From Rhodoferax ferrireducens (GTDB taxonomy: Bacteria > Pseudomonadota > Gammaproteobacteria > Burkholderiales > Burkholderiaceae_C): a stretch of DNA of 64,000 nt. The DNA lies in NCBI RefSeq assembly GCF_003347515.1, contig NZ_QEII01000318.1:82994-146993 (forward strand), written 5' to 3'. The translations under genes and the position numbers were made by a program. This document shows, in pieces, positions 54,375 through 63,864 of this stretch; positions within the stretch are counted from its first letter, which is position 1; each line of letters starts with the position of its first letter. A model generated the notes under the pieces. The model saw only the letters and a program-made list of their open reading frames with translations, did no database searches and was not told the DNA's origin.

Positions 54375-54866
54375 ATGGCGGCCTACCACTTCGTCACTTT
54401 CTGGCACATCGAGGCGCCGCTGGACGTGGTGTGCGCGACGATAGAGCATTCACTCGCCTGGCCGCAATGGTGGGCTTGCGTGGAACGGGTCGAAGAACTC
54501 ACGCCCGGCGACGCCCGCGGCATCGGCCGCGTGCTTCGCTACACCTGGAAAGGGCGCCTGCCGTACCGTCTGACCTTCGATATGTGCATCACCCACATCG
54601 AGCCGCTGGTCGCCGTTGAGGGGGTTGCCAGCGGTCAGGTGGAAGGGCGCGGCCGCTGGTCGTTCAGCAGTGACGCCGCCGTCACCATCGTGCGCTACGA
54701 GTGGCAGGTGCGCACCACGCCGCTATGGATGCGGCTGCTGGCGCCGTTCACGCGGGCGGTTTTCAAATGGAATCACGACGCCGTCATGCAGCAGGGTGCT
54801 GAAGGGCTGGCGCGCCGGCTCAATGCGCGGCTGGTGGGGATTGCGCACTCGTGCGCCTCCACTTAG
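54375..54866 (+). CDS. SRPBCC-fold protein
   Basis: 163 residues, 12 bp after the LolA-like gene. Begins AYHFVTFWHIEAPLDVVCATI and continues with the WPQWWACVERVEEL stretch typical of START/polyketide-cyclase-like (SRPBCC) ligand-binding proteins. No enzyme motif; probably binds a hydrophobic ligand. Likely in one transcript with the two genes upstream. Confidence 0.75.
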   Translation: MAAYHFVTFWHIEAPLDVVCATIEHSLAWPQWWACVERVEELTPGDARGIGRVLRYTWKGRLPYRLTFDMCITHIEPLVAVEGVASGQVEGRGRWSFSSDAAVTIVRYEWQVRTTPLWMRLLAPFTRAVFKWNHDAVMQQGAEGLARRLNARLVGIAHSCAST

Positions 54867-54880
54867 CAACGCCTGACCGG

Positions 54881-55555
54881 TCAGCGTGGCGAAATGACGC
54901 GCACGGCCATTTCCTTGCGGTCCTGAAAACCCATTCGACCGTACAGCAGATGTGCATGAGCGTTATCGCGCATGACATGCAGGAAAGGTGTCTCGCCCCG
55001 CATCATTTGACGACGGATAAGTTTGAGCATCAGCTGGCGCGCGAGTCCGCAGCCCTGAAAGTCCGGGTGCGTGCAGACACCGCTGACCTCACGCAGCGAT
55101 TCCACTTGCATGCGTTCACCCGCCATGGCGACCAGGCGCCCATCCACAAAGTAGCCGAAGTACTCCCCAAGTTCAATCGTCCTCGGGCCAAACGGGCCAG
55201 GTCTGGTCAGCTCCGCGAGTTCAACGGCTTGCGCTGCGTGCTCCGGGGTGAGAAGAATAGCGTCCGGTGCTTCGTCATCAGGGGGCATCGGCCCCTGCCA
55301 CACCATCTGGTACATCGTGGAATCTGCGTCTACATGCCAGCGGGCCGAGGGCATGCCAGACCAGGCGCCCACGTACAGGTGCTCTCCGGGAGTGCAGAAG
55401 CCGTTCAGGGCGTCCAGGTCTGGATGCTCTGCGTCGAGAAAGCCGGCGATCGGGGAGAAGCCCGCTTCATACCGGCGCGCTGTACCTGTGCCCGTCGCGT
55501 ACTTTGCGTGCGCGCCAGTCAAGGTGTGCCATACGACGTTGTCGAGCTTGTGCAT
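54881..55555 (-). CDS. GNAT-family N-acetyltransferase
   Basis: 224 residues. The C-terminal GNAT fold has VSGVCTHPDFQGCGLARQLM (acetyl-CoA pyrophosphate loop, Q-x-x-G-x-A) and ends with HLLYGRMGFQDRKEM. The N-terminal half is less conserved. The substrate is unknown. It converges on the SRPBCC gene and lies just upstream of the stop of the glutamate dehydrogenase gene on the same strand. Confidence 0.85.
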   Translation of the reverse strand: MHKLDNVVWHTLTGAHAKYATGTGTARRYEAGFSPIAGFLDAEHPDLDALNGFCTPGEHLYVGAWSGMPSARWHVDADSTMYQMVWQGPMPPDDEAPDAILLTPEHAAQAVELAELTRPGPFGPRTIELGEYFGYFVDGRLVAMAGERMQVESLREVSGVCTHPDFQGCGLARQLMLKLIRRQMMRGETPFLHVMRDNAHAHLLYGRMGFQDRKEMAVRVISPR

Positions 55556-55564
55556 TTCGGGTGT

Positions 55565-58500
55565 TCAAGCCAAATGACGCAGTTCGCGCAGTGCCACTGA
55601 CACCGGCGCCAGGTCCGCCCCCTGCGTGCTGATGTCAGCCAGCAGCCGGCACAGGCGCTCAATGGCCGGGCCGTGCTGCTCTCTCCAGACAGTCAGCTCT
55701 TCTTGACGCGAGAGCAGGCCCTGAGTGACCTGGCCGGCAATGGAATACACGTCGTCGCGCGCGCTGGCGCGGGCCTGGGTTTGCCACAGCGTATCGGTAG
55801 GGAGCCGGTTGATCTGCGTGCGCCATCCGGTCAGGCCCAACGCGGTATCAATGCCGAAGTAAGCCCGCGCGGCCTGCTCCAGCCCGGTGCTGGCCGTTTG
55901 GGCCAGGTCCACCAGGTCCAGGGCCGGGAAGATGTATTCCAGCGCCGTCAGGTTTTGGGCCAGTGATGGCTCGACACCGGCCTGCACCAGCGTGTCGGCA
56001 GCGGCTTTCCAGCTGGCCAGCGCGGTAGGCGGCAGCCAGTCGGCCAGATTGGCGCGCAACTCGCGCGCCGCGGGCTGATAGCGGTTGATGAGTGTGGGCA
56101 GGTCGGTGCTTTGGGCGCGCACGCGCAGCATCCAGCGCGAGGCCCGCTGGGCAATCGCGATCAGCTTGCTCAGCAGGTCCAGCTGCAGCGTCGCGTCAAC
56201 GCGGTAGTCCAGCGCGTCAATCTGATCCCACAGCGGCTCCAGGTCGAACACCTCGCGGGCCAGTGTGAAGGCACGAATGACGTCGGCCGCTGAGGCACCC
56301 GCCTCGGAGGCGATGTAGTTCACAAAAGTCGCCCCGGCCCGGTTGACCACCGTGTTGGTGATGAAGGTGGCGATGATCTCGCGCTTGAGCGGATGCGCCG
56401 CGATGGCGTCGCCAAAGCGTTCGGTCAGTGCCTGAGGGAAATAGGCCTTGAGCGCGCGGCTGAAGTAGGGGTCGTCCGGCAGGTTGCTGGTCAGCAGCTC
56501 GTCAAATACCGACATCTTGGCGTAGGCCAGCACCACTGCGCTTTCGGGCGCGGTCAGGCCGGTCTTGCGCACTTTGCGCCGGGCAATTTCCTCGTCACTC
56601 GGCAAGAATTCGATGGCGCGGTTTAATTGGCCGTTTTTCTCCAGCCCCTGAATCAGGCGCTGCTGCCCGTCCAGCAAATACATCGGGCGATGGGCGGCAA
56701 CGTCCAGCGCCTGGGTCTGGTAGTAGTTGTCGGTCAGCACCAGCAGGCCCACTTCGTCGGTCATCGAGGCCAGCAAGTCGTTGCGCTGTTTGAGCGTCAG
56801 GTCGCCCGCTTCGACAATGCGGCCCAGCAAGATTTTGATGTTGACCTCGTGGTCCGAGCAATCCACGCCGGCGGAGTTGTCGATCGCGTCGGTGTAAATC
56901 AGCCCGCCTGTTTGCGCGTATTCAATGCGACCGTTTTGCGTGCAACCCAGGTTGCCACCCTCGGCCACCACCTTGCAGCGCAACTCCTTGCCGTTAACGC
57001 GGAAGGCGTCGCTGGATTTGTCGCCCACTTGTGCATGGGACTCAAACTCGGCTTTCACGTAGGTGCCAATGCCGCCGTTGTAGAGCAGATCCACTGGCGC
57101 CAGCAGGATGGCGCGCAGCAACTCGACCGGGCTCAGCTCCTCGGCCTCGATCCCCAGCACGGCGCGTGCCTCGGGGCTCAGCGCGATGGATTTGGCGCCG
57201 CGCGGGTACACACCGCCGCCGGGCGAGATCAGGCTCTTGTCATAGTCGTCCCAGCTGGAACGGGGCAGTGCGAACAGGCGCTGGCGCTCGGCAAACGAGC
57301 GCGCCGTATCGGGCGTGGGGTCGATAAAAATGTGCCGATGGTCGAACGCCGCCACCAGCTGGATGTGCTCGGACAGCAGCATGCCGTTGCCAAACACATC
57401 ACCCGACATGTCGCCTATGCCGGCCACCTTGAACGGCGTGGTCTGGGTATTGACGCCCAGGGCACGGAAGTGCCGCTTGACCGACTCCCAGGCGCCACGC
57501 GCCGTGATGCCCATCTTCTTGTGGTCGTAACCCACCGAGCCACCCGATGCAAACGCATCGCCCAGCCAGAAGCCATAGTCCGCCGAGACGCTGTTGGCAA
57601 TGTCGGAGAAGGTGGCCGTTCCCTTGTCGGCCGCCACCACCAGGTAGGGGTCGTCGACGTCGTGGCGCACCACATTGGCCGGCGGCACTACCGCCCCTTT
57701 CACCAGGTTGTCGGTGAGGTCCAGCAGGCCGGACAGGAACAGCTTGTAGCAGGCGATGCCTTCCGCCATGTAGGCGTCGCGGTCACTTGCGGGCGGCGCA
57801 TTCTTCAGCACAAAACCGCCCTTGGAGCCAACCGGCACGATGACCGTGTTCTTGACATGCTGGGCTTTGACCAGGCCCAGAATTTCGGTGCGGAAGTCTT
57901 CGCGCCGGTCGGACCAGCGCAGGCCACCGCGCGCCACTTTGCCGTTGCGCAAATGCACGCCTTCCACACGCGGTGAATAGACCCAGATCTCGAACAGGGG
58001 TTTGGGCTCGGGCACGCCCGGCACCTGGCGCGGGTCGAGCTTGAAACTCAAATACGGTTTGTCGGCGCCGGTGGCCGTCTTTTGCCAGACGTTGGTGCGC
58101 ACCGTGCCCAGGACGGTGGCGAAAAACTGGCGCAGGATGCGGTCTTCGTCCAGACTGGCGACGTCCTCCAGACGGGCTTCGATCTGCTGCTTCAGCAGGT
58201 CTGCGGAGCCATCGTGGTCGGCGGCGAGCGCCGGGTTGGCGCGGGCGGGGTCGAAGCGCGCGCTGAAGAGATCGACGATCGCTTGTGCAATGCCGGCGTT
58301 TTTGTTAAGCGCGGTTTCGATGTAGCTCTGGCTGAATGCAAACCCCAGCTGCTTGAAGTAGCGGGTGTAGGCGCGCAGCACGGCGATCGAGCGCGCATCC
58401 AGCGCGGTGCTCAACACCAGCTTGTTCAAGTCGTCGCTTTCCACCTCGCCGCGCCAAGCTTGGGCAAACAGGGACTCAAACCGGGACTTGACCGTGGACA

Positions 58501-60340
58501 GGTCGGTGCTGGCCGGCAGTTGCAGGCCCAGGTCGTGAATCCACAGCCCATCGCTTTCGTTGCCAATGTGGTACGGGTGCTCATCCAGCACACGGGCGCC
58601 CATGCGTTCGAGCACCGGCAACGAGTCCGACAGCGCCACTTTGGCCGTGTTGTAAATCTTGAAGCGCAGCAGGCCGGCGTCCGCATTGAGCGGCCGGTAC
58701 AGCTTGACAGCCAGTGGCGTCGCCTCTGACAAACCGGCCAGCATGTCGGCATCTTCCGCCGCCACCAGGGCCGAGAAGTCTTCGCGATAGGCCGTGGGGA
58801 AGGCGTTGGCAAAGCGGTGGGCGAGGGCCAAGCCCTGACCTTCGCCGTGCGAACGCAGCAACTCGGTGGTGACATCGTCTTCCCAGCGCTGGGCCAGTCT
58901 GGCCACGCGGGCTTCCAGCGCCAGCAGGTTGACGTTTTGCGGGGCACGCACTTTGGCGCGAACCAGGTAATGAATGCGCGCCAGCGGGCTGTCGGTCAGC
59001 ATCGGTGTGAACTCGATCGACTGGCCGTCCAATGCGGCCATCAGCTCATGCCCGATCTTGACGCGCAACTCGGTGTTGTAGCGGTCACGCGGCACAAACA
59101 CCTGGGCCGAGGTGAAGCGGCCAAACGGGTCGCGGCGCAGGAAGATGCGGGTGCGTTGGCGCTCTTCCAGCCGCAAAATGCCAATGGCGTGCTCGGTCAG
59201 GGTGGCGGTGTCAATCTGGAACAGTTCGTCGCGCGGGTAGGCATCCAGAATGGACTGCAGCGATTTGGCGGCATGGCTGTCAGGCACCACGCCCGCGCTG
59301 GCCATCACACTCGCCACACGGCGGCGCACCTGGGGAATCTCATCCACCGGGGCGGAATAGGCGCTGGAGGTGTACAGCCCGAGAAAGCGCGCTTCACCCA
59401 CCACCTGGCCGGCGTCATCGAACAGCTTGACCGCGATGTAGTCCAGCCAGGCCGGGCGGTGCACGGTGGAGCGCGTCATGGCTTTGGTCACCAGCACCAG
59501 CTCATCCGAGTCAATCAGCGTCGCCGCCTCGGGTGGCAGCCAGGTTTCGGCGGTCTGCACGGTGCCGCGCAGAATGCCCAGACCGGACTCGGGCCGCGCC
59601 ACCAGGCTGACCGCATCACCTTCGCGTTTCAGGTCGTAATCGCGTGCGCCCAAAAAGGTGAAATTGCGGTCTTTCAGCCACTGCAGAAACTCGATCCCTT
59701 CCTGCCGGCTGGCCGCGGACAGGGGTGACTTTTCAGAGGCGAGGCTGACGGTCTCCACCCGGTCCAGGATGGGGCGCCAGTCATACACCGTGCTGCGCAC
59801 GTCGGCCAGCACCTGGCTCAATTCCTGCGCCAGGGCCTGTTGCTCCGACGCTTCCACAATGCGGTCGCATTCGACCAGAATCAGCGACTCAACCGGATTT
59901 TTTTGACCGGCTGACGTGGCGGCCGCAACACTGCTGACGCTGGTGATTTTTCCCTGCGCGTCCCGCGCCACGCTCATCAAGGGGTGAACAATCCAGTGCG
60001 CCGTGCGATTGCCGCGATTGATGGCCATGGTGACCGAGTCCACCAGAAACGGCATGTTGTCGTGCACGATTTGCACGACGGTGTGATCGCTGACAAAGCC
60101 ATCTTCGGCCAGCGTTGGGTTGAAGACGCGTACCTTGGCGCTTTGCGCGACATGCGGCGTATCCAGCAGGCGCCAGTGGGCGTTGGCAATCGCAAACAGG
60201 GTGGCCGGGCCACGCGCCGCGATTTCGTCGGGGTCGGTGTTCTCGAAGTAGGCGGCAACAAAATCGGTTTGCTTGCTGGCTGCCGGTCCGGCATGCTCCT
60301 GCGTGTAGTTCAGCAACTCGGCAAGGGGGGCAATTGTCAT
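55565..60340 (-). CDS. NAD-dependent glutamate dehydrogenase, large (about 180 kDa) type
   Basis: 1591 residues from the ATG at 60340 (RBS GGAGACC). Oxidatively deaminates glutamate to 2-oxoglutarate with NAD. The long N-terminal regulatory part with ACT-like modules precedes the catalytic domain, which shows VARGGLRWSDRREDFRTE near 810 and TVIVPVGSKGGFV after it. Full length, no frameshift seen. With a 2-oxoglutarate oxidoreductase elsewhere in the window, it is one more entry into 2-oxoglutarate metabolism. Confidence 0.95.
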   Translation of the reverse strand: MTIAPLAELLNYTQEHAGPAASKQTDFVAAYFENTDPDEIAARGPATLFAIANAHWRLLDTPHVAQSAKVRVFNPTLAEDGFVSDHTVVQIVHDNMPFLVDSVTMAINRGNRTAHWIVHPLMSVARDAQGKITSVSSVAAATSAGQKNPVESLILVECDRIVEASEQQALAQELSQVLADVRSTVYDWRPILDRVETVSLASEKSPLSAASRQEGIEFLQWLKDRNFTFLGARDYDLKREGDAVSLVARPESGLGILRGTVQTAETWLPPEAATLIDSDELVLVTKAMTRSTVHRPAWLDYIAVKLFDDAGQVVGEARFLGLYTSSAYSAPVDEIPQVRRRVASVMASAGVVPDSHAAKSLQSILDAYPRDELFQIDTATLTEHAIGILRLEERQRTRIFLRRDPFGRFTSAQVFVPRDRYNTELRVKIGHELMAALDGQSIEFTPMLTDSPLARIHYLVRAKVRAPQNVNLLALEARVARLAQRWEDDVTTELLRSHGEGQGLALAHRFANAFPTAYREDFSALVAAEDADMLAGLSEATPLAVKLYRPLNADAGLLRFKIYNTAKVALSDSLPVLERMGARVLDEHPYHIGNESDGLWIHDLGLQLPASTDLSTVKSRFESLFAQAWRGEVESDDLNKLVLSTALDARSIAVLRAYTRYFKQLGFAFSQSYIETALNKNAGIAQAIVDLFSARFDPARANPALAADHDGSADLLKQQIEARLEDVASLDEDRILRQFFATVLGTVRTNVWQKTATGADKPYLSFKLDPRQVPGVPEPKPLFEIWVYSPRVEGVHLRNGKVARGGLRWSDRREDFRTEILGLVKAQHVKNTVIVPVGSKGGFVLKNAPPASDRDAYMAEGIACYKLFLSGLLDLTDNLVKGAVVPPANVVRHDVDDPYLVVAADKGTATFSDIANSVSADYGFWLGDAFASGGSVGYDHKKMGITARGAWESVKRHFRALGVNTQTTPFKVAGIGDMSGDVFGNGMLLSEHIQLVAAFDHRHIFIDPTPDTARSFAERQRLFALPRSSWDDYDKSLISPGGGVYPRGAKSIALSPEARAVLGIEAEELSPVELLRAILLAPVDLLYNGGIGTYVKAEFESHAQVGDKSSDAFRVNGKELRCKVVAEGGNLGCTQNGRIEYAQTGGLIYTDAIDNSAGVDCSDHEVNIKILLGRIVEAGDLTLKQRNDLLASMTDEVGLLVLTDNYYQTQALDVAAHRPMYLLDGQQRLIQGLEKNGQLNRAIEFLPSDEEIARRKVRKTGLTAPESAVVLAYAKMSVFDELLTSNLPDDPYFSRALKAYFPQALTERFGDAIAAHPLKREIIATFITNTVVNRAGATFVNYIASEAGASAADVIRAFTLAREVFDLEPLWDQIDALDYRVDATLQLDLLSKLIAIAQRASRWMLRVRAQSTDLPTLINRYQPAARELRANLADWLPPTALASWKAAADTLVQAGVEPSLAQNLTALEYIFPALDLVDLAQTASTGLEQAARAYFGIDTALGLTGWRTQINRLPTDTLWQTQARASARDDVYSIAGQVTQGLLSRQEELTVWREQHGPAIERLCRLLADISTQGADLAPVSVALRELRHLA

Positions 60341-60506
60341 GAGGTCTCCGTTTTGGCTTTGTATGTCGGAGAATTCTAGGTAGCTACGCCTGATCTGTCT
60401 GGCTCTTTCAGACACCGTTCATGGTCTTATGCATGAATTGCATCAAGTGGCGGCATGGATTCATGCCCGGCTGGCATGGGGGTGAGTCGGAAAAAGGGGG
60501 GAAGTT

Positions 60507-61250
60507 ATGACTATCGGACAGCTTGTGCTTACGCGCATCCATGCACGCCGCCTGCGCGAGGTGTACCGTTCGGCCGGCTGGCCTTGCCAAGATGTGATTG
60601 AGATTGAATTGCTGGCCGCCGGTCTATTGGAGCGCGTCATGGCCATCAGTGGCCATGAGCATGTTCGCGTGACCGATGCGGGAATAGCCTACCTTGCCAG
60701 CGCGGCGCAAAGCAACCGCAGTGCGTTCTCAGCACACGAGGCCTTGGTGGACAAGGTCGCCCAGACCATGCTGCGCGATGGCCGGGTGGTCTGGAAAAAC
60801 CTGAGCCTCAGAGCCTGGCTCGCACCTGAGGCTGATACCGCCGGGCGCTGGACCATGACCAAACCCGACGTCTTCTCGATTCGCAACAGCTCGGTGCAGG
60901 CTTATCTTGAGCCGATCGTTCACGAGATCAAGGTGAGCCGGGGTGACCTGCTGGGCGACTTGAAACGGCACGACAAACGGAAGGCTTATCTGGATGTCGG
61001 CGGGCAGTGCTGGTACGTGTTGGGCAGTGATGCCCGTGGCAGGGCGATTGCAGAGCCCGACGAAATTCCGGCCGAGTGCGGCGTGATGGTCTGGGTTGAC
61101 GGGAAATTGGTGGTTGCCCGCACAGCGCCCAAGCGACCCTCGATGCAACTGCCGTTTGGCGTCTGGATGGCACTGGCGAAGGCCACGCCGGTTCAGGGTG
61201 TTTTTGAGGGCGACGATGATTTCATGGATCAAGCACCGCTTTCTGGGTGA
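60507..61250 (+). CDS. Unrecognised protein with winged-helix-like N-terminus and PD-(D/E)XK-like core
   Basis: 247 residues, RBS GGGGGGAAG. I do not recognise a named family. Residues about 25-65 look like a winged helix (LLAAGLLERV, then VRVTDAGIAYL). A nuclease-type signature follows: PD at 120-121 (KPDVFSIR), then E-I-K at 140-142 (VHEIKVSRGDLLGDLKR), and a beta-strand QCWYVLG, the order seen in PD-(D/E)XK restriction-like folds. Could be a nuclease or a DNA-binding relative. It stands alone between the glutamate dehydrogenase gene and the unknown 546-residue gene. Confidence 0.6.
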   Translation: MTIGQLVLTRIHARRLREVYRSAGWPCQDVIEIELLAAGLLERVMAISGHEHVRVTDAGIAYLASAAQSNRSAFSAHEALVDKVAQTMLRDGRVVWKNLSLRAWLAPEADTAGRWTMTKPDVFSIRNSSVQAYLEPIVHEIKVSRGDLLGDLKRHDKRKAYLDVGGQCWYVLGSDARGRAIAEPDEIPAECGVMVWVDGKLVVARTAPKRPSMQLPFGVWMALAKATPVQGVFEGDDDFMDQAPLSG

Positions 61251-61388
61251 CGTCAGTTGGATGCAGATGATGGTGTTGAGTGTAAAAAACAGGTGTGGCG
61301 CATATTGAGGCAAAATGCGCCATTAAGTCGTTAACGTTTGAGTTAACAACTGCCGAAGGTGGTTCGTTGGAACGAAGCGTATACGCCA

Positions 61389-63029
61389 CTATGGCTTGTG
61401 CTTGAATAGTATTCCGACACCAGTACTATTAAGTTTCGCCCCTTCCTCCTTTAGCTTGCCAAACTTTTCCTTTAAATCCTTTGCAGTGGGAATCACCCCC
61501 AGGCGTGATGCTGTTGCTGCAGCCGCACCAAAGAGCGGGAGTCCAGTAAGCGCCGCTGTCATTTCAATGCCGCCGATGACGAAGAACGATCCAACGTCAA
61601 GACCGGCAAACTTCCACTTCTTCATGCGCAGCACGTCAATCTGCTTCTCATGCGACTGAAAAGCAGCATAAAGATTGTCAAACACCTTGTCGCCGGTGCG
61701 ATGGAAGTTGTCGGGGCGCGCATCAACCAGTTGCCGAATGCCGCTGCCGAGTAAGGCTCTGATTTCGTCCATCGCACCGGTCTTACGTATCTCAATCAAT
61801 GCAGCAGCCGGAACATTTCCGAGCCAAGAGATTTCTCTCTTCACGGTTGTGCCCAGGGCACGTGCCACATGCAAACCAGTGAGTGCGTCACCTTCGAGTC
61901 CTTGCGCATTCGCCCTCAGCATCCAGTTGAACCACAGCCAACTTGTCTCCGCGCGAACGATGGGTGTGCCTCGCAGTTCGCGGCTGCGTTGATAGGAGTC
62001 GTTGGCTTGTGAGAATCTTGTCAACAGCTGAAGAAATACCGCTTGACCAGGAGCTGCAATTCCTAGCTTCTTACCGTTCTCCAAGATGAAGCGATCAATA
62101 TGATCCGACAAGCTTCCTTTCCATTCAGTTGCGAAGACAAGCTCATTCGGCTGATGAAGCGCCGCGACGATATCCCCCGAAGTCTTAAAACGTTTCAGGA
62201 AGTCTGTCAGTTCTTCTATCCCAGAAAACCGTCTTCCAAATAGGCGAGCTGCATGCTTCACTGCATCGTCTGTGGCGCAATCGTGAACAAACTTCCTGTA
62301 ACCTTCTTCAAGCCCGTGGCGGTCGGGAAGAACTGCCACCAACGGCTTCGGTACATCTGCAGTCGCCAGTTCCTTGTACTGGAGCACCTGAAGGCCGAGG
62401 CGCAGTATCTCAGTGACGCGATCCTGCACGTCCATCTGCTCAAACACCGAAGCCATTTTTAAGAACGGATCTGGAAGAATCGTGGTATCAAAGTAGATCC
62501 CTGTTGAGCTTACAACGTTCGAGCGCCCGTCCGGGAATATCTCACCGGTGAAAACTGCTTTGGTGTCAAACGAGTCTTCGAGGTGAATCCATGTTGGATC
62601 GGAGATGTTCTCCCAAAACTCAATAGTTCCGGAAACGAAGTCGTCTGCAACTCCAATTGTTTCCTTCACGCGCGCCTGGTCGGAAGCGTACCATTCGGCA
62701 AAGTGGTATGGATCAACTTTCGCTTCGATCATCATCTCAAACGGCTGGCCGAACATATTTTGAAGCCGTTCAAAATATGCCTCTTGGATCTGTTTCAGTG
62801 AGACAAGATCCTTCCATTCTTCGCGATCTGATTGGTAGGCAATCATAAGAAGTGTGGATCGGATTCGACCATCCACGGTCGTTTCGTCGACGAGCCCGTC
62901 GGCAGCTGTGCGGATCCTTTGCAGGCTTGTCTCGAAGCCTTCGCGCAGGTGCGGAGCAACGTGGAACTTACCGTCGTGAATGCGCTTTCGCAGAAGTTCA
63001 AGGCGACGCGTGGTTTCTGCTCGGTCCAT
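61389..63029 (-). CDS. Unrecognised 546-residue protein, AT-richer, with hydrophobic C-terminal segment
   Basis: No family recognised. The start at 63029 is the first plausible ATG. The sequence is mostly helical and charged, with acidic and Trp-rich stretches (WENISDPTWIHLEDSFD, ATEWKGSLSDHIDRFILENG), and near the C-terminus a hydrophobic stretch of about 30 residues (about 475-505, GGIEMTAALTGLPLFGAAAA) that may sit in a membrane. Codons appear AT-richer than in the core genes upstream, hinting at transfer. It faces a GIY-YIG-like gene across a divergent gap with a strong palindrome. No catalytic motif was found. Confidence 0.7.
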   Translation of the reverse strand: MDRAETTRRLELLRKRIHDGKFHVAPHLREGFETSLQRIRTAADGLVDETTVDGRIRSTLLMIAYQSDREEWKDLVSLKQIQEAYFERLQNMFGQPFEMMIEAKVDPYHFAEWYASDQARVKETIGVADDFVSGTIEFWENISDPTWIHLEDSFDTKAVFTGEIFPDGRSNVVSSTGIYFDTTILPDPFLKMASVFEQMDVQDRVTEILRLGLQVLQYKELATADVPKPLVAVLPDRHGLEEGYRKFVHDCATDDAVKHAARLFGRRFSGIEELTDFLKRFKTSGDIVAALHQPNELVFATEWKGSLSDHIDRFILENGKKLGIAAPGQAVFLQLLTRFSQANDSYQRSRELRGTPIVRAETSWLWFNWMLRANAQGLEGDALTGLHVARALGTTVKREISWLGNVPAAALIEIRKTGAMDEIRALLGSGIRQLVDARPDNFHRTGDKVFDNLYAAFQSHEKQIDVLRMKKWKFAGLDVGSFFVIGGIEMTAALTGLPLFGAAAATASRLGVIPTAKDLKEKFGKLKEEGAKLNSTGVGILFKHKP

Positions 63030-63095
63030 ATGGTTGCGATTCCAAGGTGGGTGGGTGGGACGTATTAAGCATTCTCACATCATTGAAATGCTCTT

Positions 63096-63119
63096 GGTAT
63101 CCCCCGTATGGGGGATACC
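63096..63119. promoter_or_regulatory. 24-nt near-perfect palindrome in a divergent promoter region
   Basis: GGTATCCCCC-GTAT-GGGGGATACC: 10-bp arms with a 4-nt centre. It is 67 bp from the 61389-63029 gene start and about 147 bp from the start of the plus-strand gene. Could be an operator for a dimeric repressor acting on both genes, or a transcription stop for read-through; no T-run follows. Confidence 0.6.
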
Positions 63120-63265
63120 GCTGAATGGCTGCAACCGCTGCACAAGCGAAGTACGTTTCGACACATTACAAGTTTTGGGGTGGTTTTTCAAGATTACAAA
63201 CTCGAAATTAACGTCGCCGTCGCTTCTGCGATTCCACGTATTTGCAGAGATTACACTTCCCTTCC

Positions 63266-63823
63266 ATGACGCAACTTACAAAAGAACAGCTCGCTTTTCT
63301 AAAAGCACAGAAGGTATCTCCCTCGTGGCTATTTGATGGTTCTGGACTATCTAAGCGGTCGCGTGATGAGTCCATGGATGCGCTGGAAAAATATTTCTAC
63401 TATGGTGGATCACCATGCGCAAAATCGGGGCACACACTTCGATCAAAGGCAGGTCACTGCATACAGTGCGACACATCAAAAATTGCTTATCAGCTCAGGA
63501 ATTCAGCTACCGGGTATGTGTACTTGGCTTACTCAAAATCAACACAGTTTTCCAAAGTCGGATTCAGCAAACACCATCCACAGGATCGCAAGGACTTCCT
63601 CAACAAAGAGGCTTATGGAAACATAACCGACTGGGACATAAAAAAAATCGTCGCCATGACAAAGGACGCCGGAAAGAAGGAGTTCGAAATTCACTCCACT
63701 TTGGAAAAATATCAGAAGGCAATCACTTATGAAAAAACACGTGGCTTGATTGTGGAGTGCCGTGAAATTTTTGCCTGCGACTATCAAGTTGCATTGGAAG
63801 CCTTCCTAAAGCACACAACTTAG
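63266..63823 (+). CDS. GIY-YIG-like protein (T5orf172/Mug113 type) with N-terminal zinc-ribbon-like motif
   Basis: 185 residues from the ATG at 63266. A Cys/His cluster (C51, H56, H64, C65, C68) precedes the domain. GYVYLAYS (83-90), KVGFSKH (97-103), R108, E139 and H143 (KKEFEIHSTL) and REIF (166-169) follow the layout of T5orf172-type GIY-YIG proteins, which can be DNA endonucleases or their inactive relatives. Codons are AT-rich. It is divergent from the 546-residue protein and is followed by a hairpin. Confidence 0.68.
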   Translation: MTQLTKEQLAFLKAQKVSPSWLFDGSGLSKRSRDESMDALEKYFYYGGSPCAKSGHTLRSKAGHCIQCDTSKIAYQLRNSATGYVYLAYSKSTQFSKVGFSKHHPQDRKDFLNKEAYGNITDWDIKKIVAMTKDAGKKEFEIHSTLEKYQKAITYEKTRGLIVECREIFACDYQVALEAFLKHTT

Positions 63824-63844
63824 CGAGTGTATCGACAACGGCCT

Positions 63845-63864
63845 ATTGGACAAACGTGTCCAAT
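63845..63864. repeat. 8-bp stem hairpin downstream of the GIY-YIG-like gene
   Basis: ATTGGACA-AACG-TGTCCAAT, perfect 8-bp arms, tetraloop AACG, no T-run after it, so a factor-independent stop is doubtful. The 177 bp from 63824 to the window end hold no gene I can support; GGGTGGGCG and GCCCGCCCG at 63886-63953 are partly complementary. Confidence 0.5.

Noticed and set aside
61290..61385. Integron attC-like or phage attachment site (GTTAAC and TTCGTT-GG-AACGAA palindromes)
   Set aside because: The RYYYAAC and GTTRRRY boxes do not line up, and no integrase is in the window.
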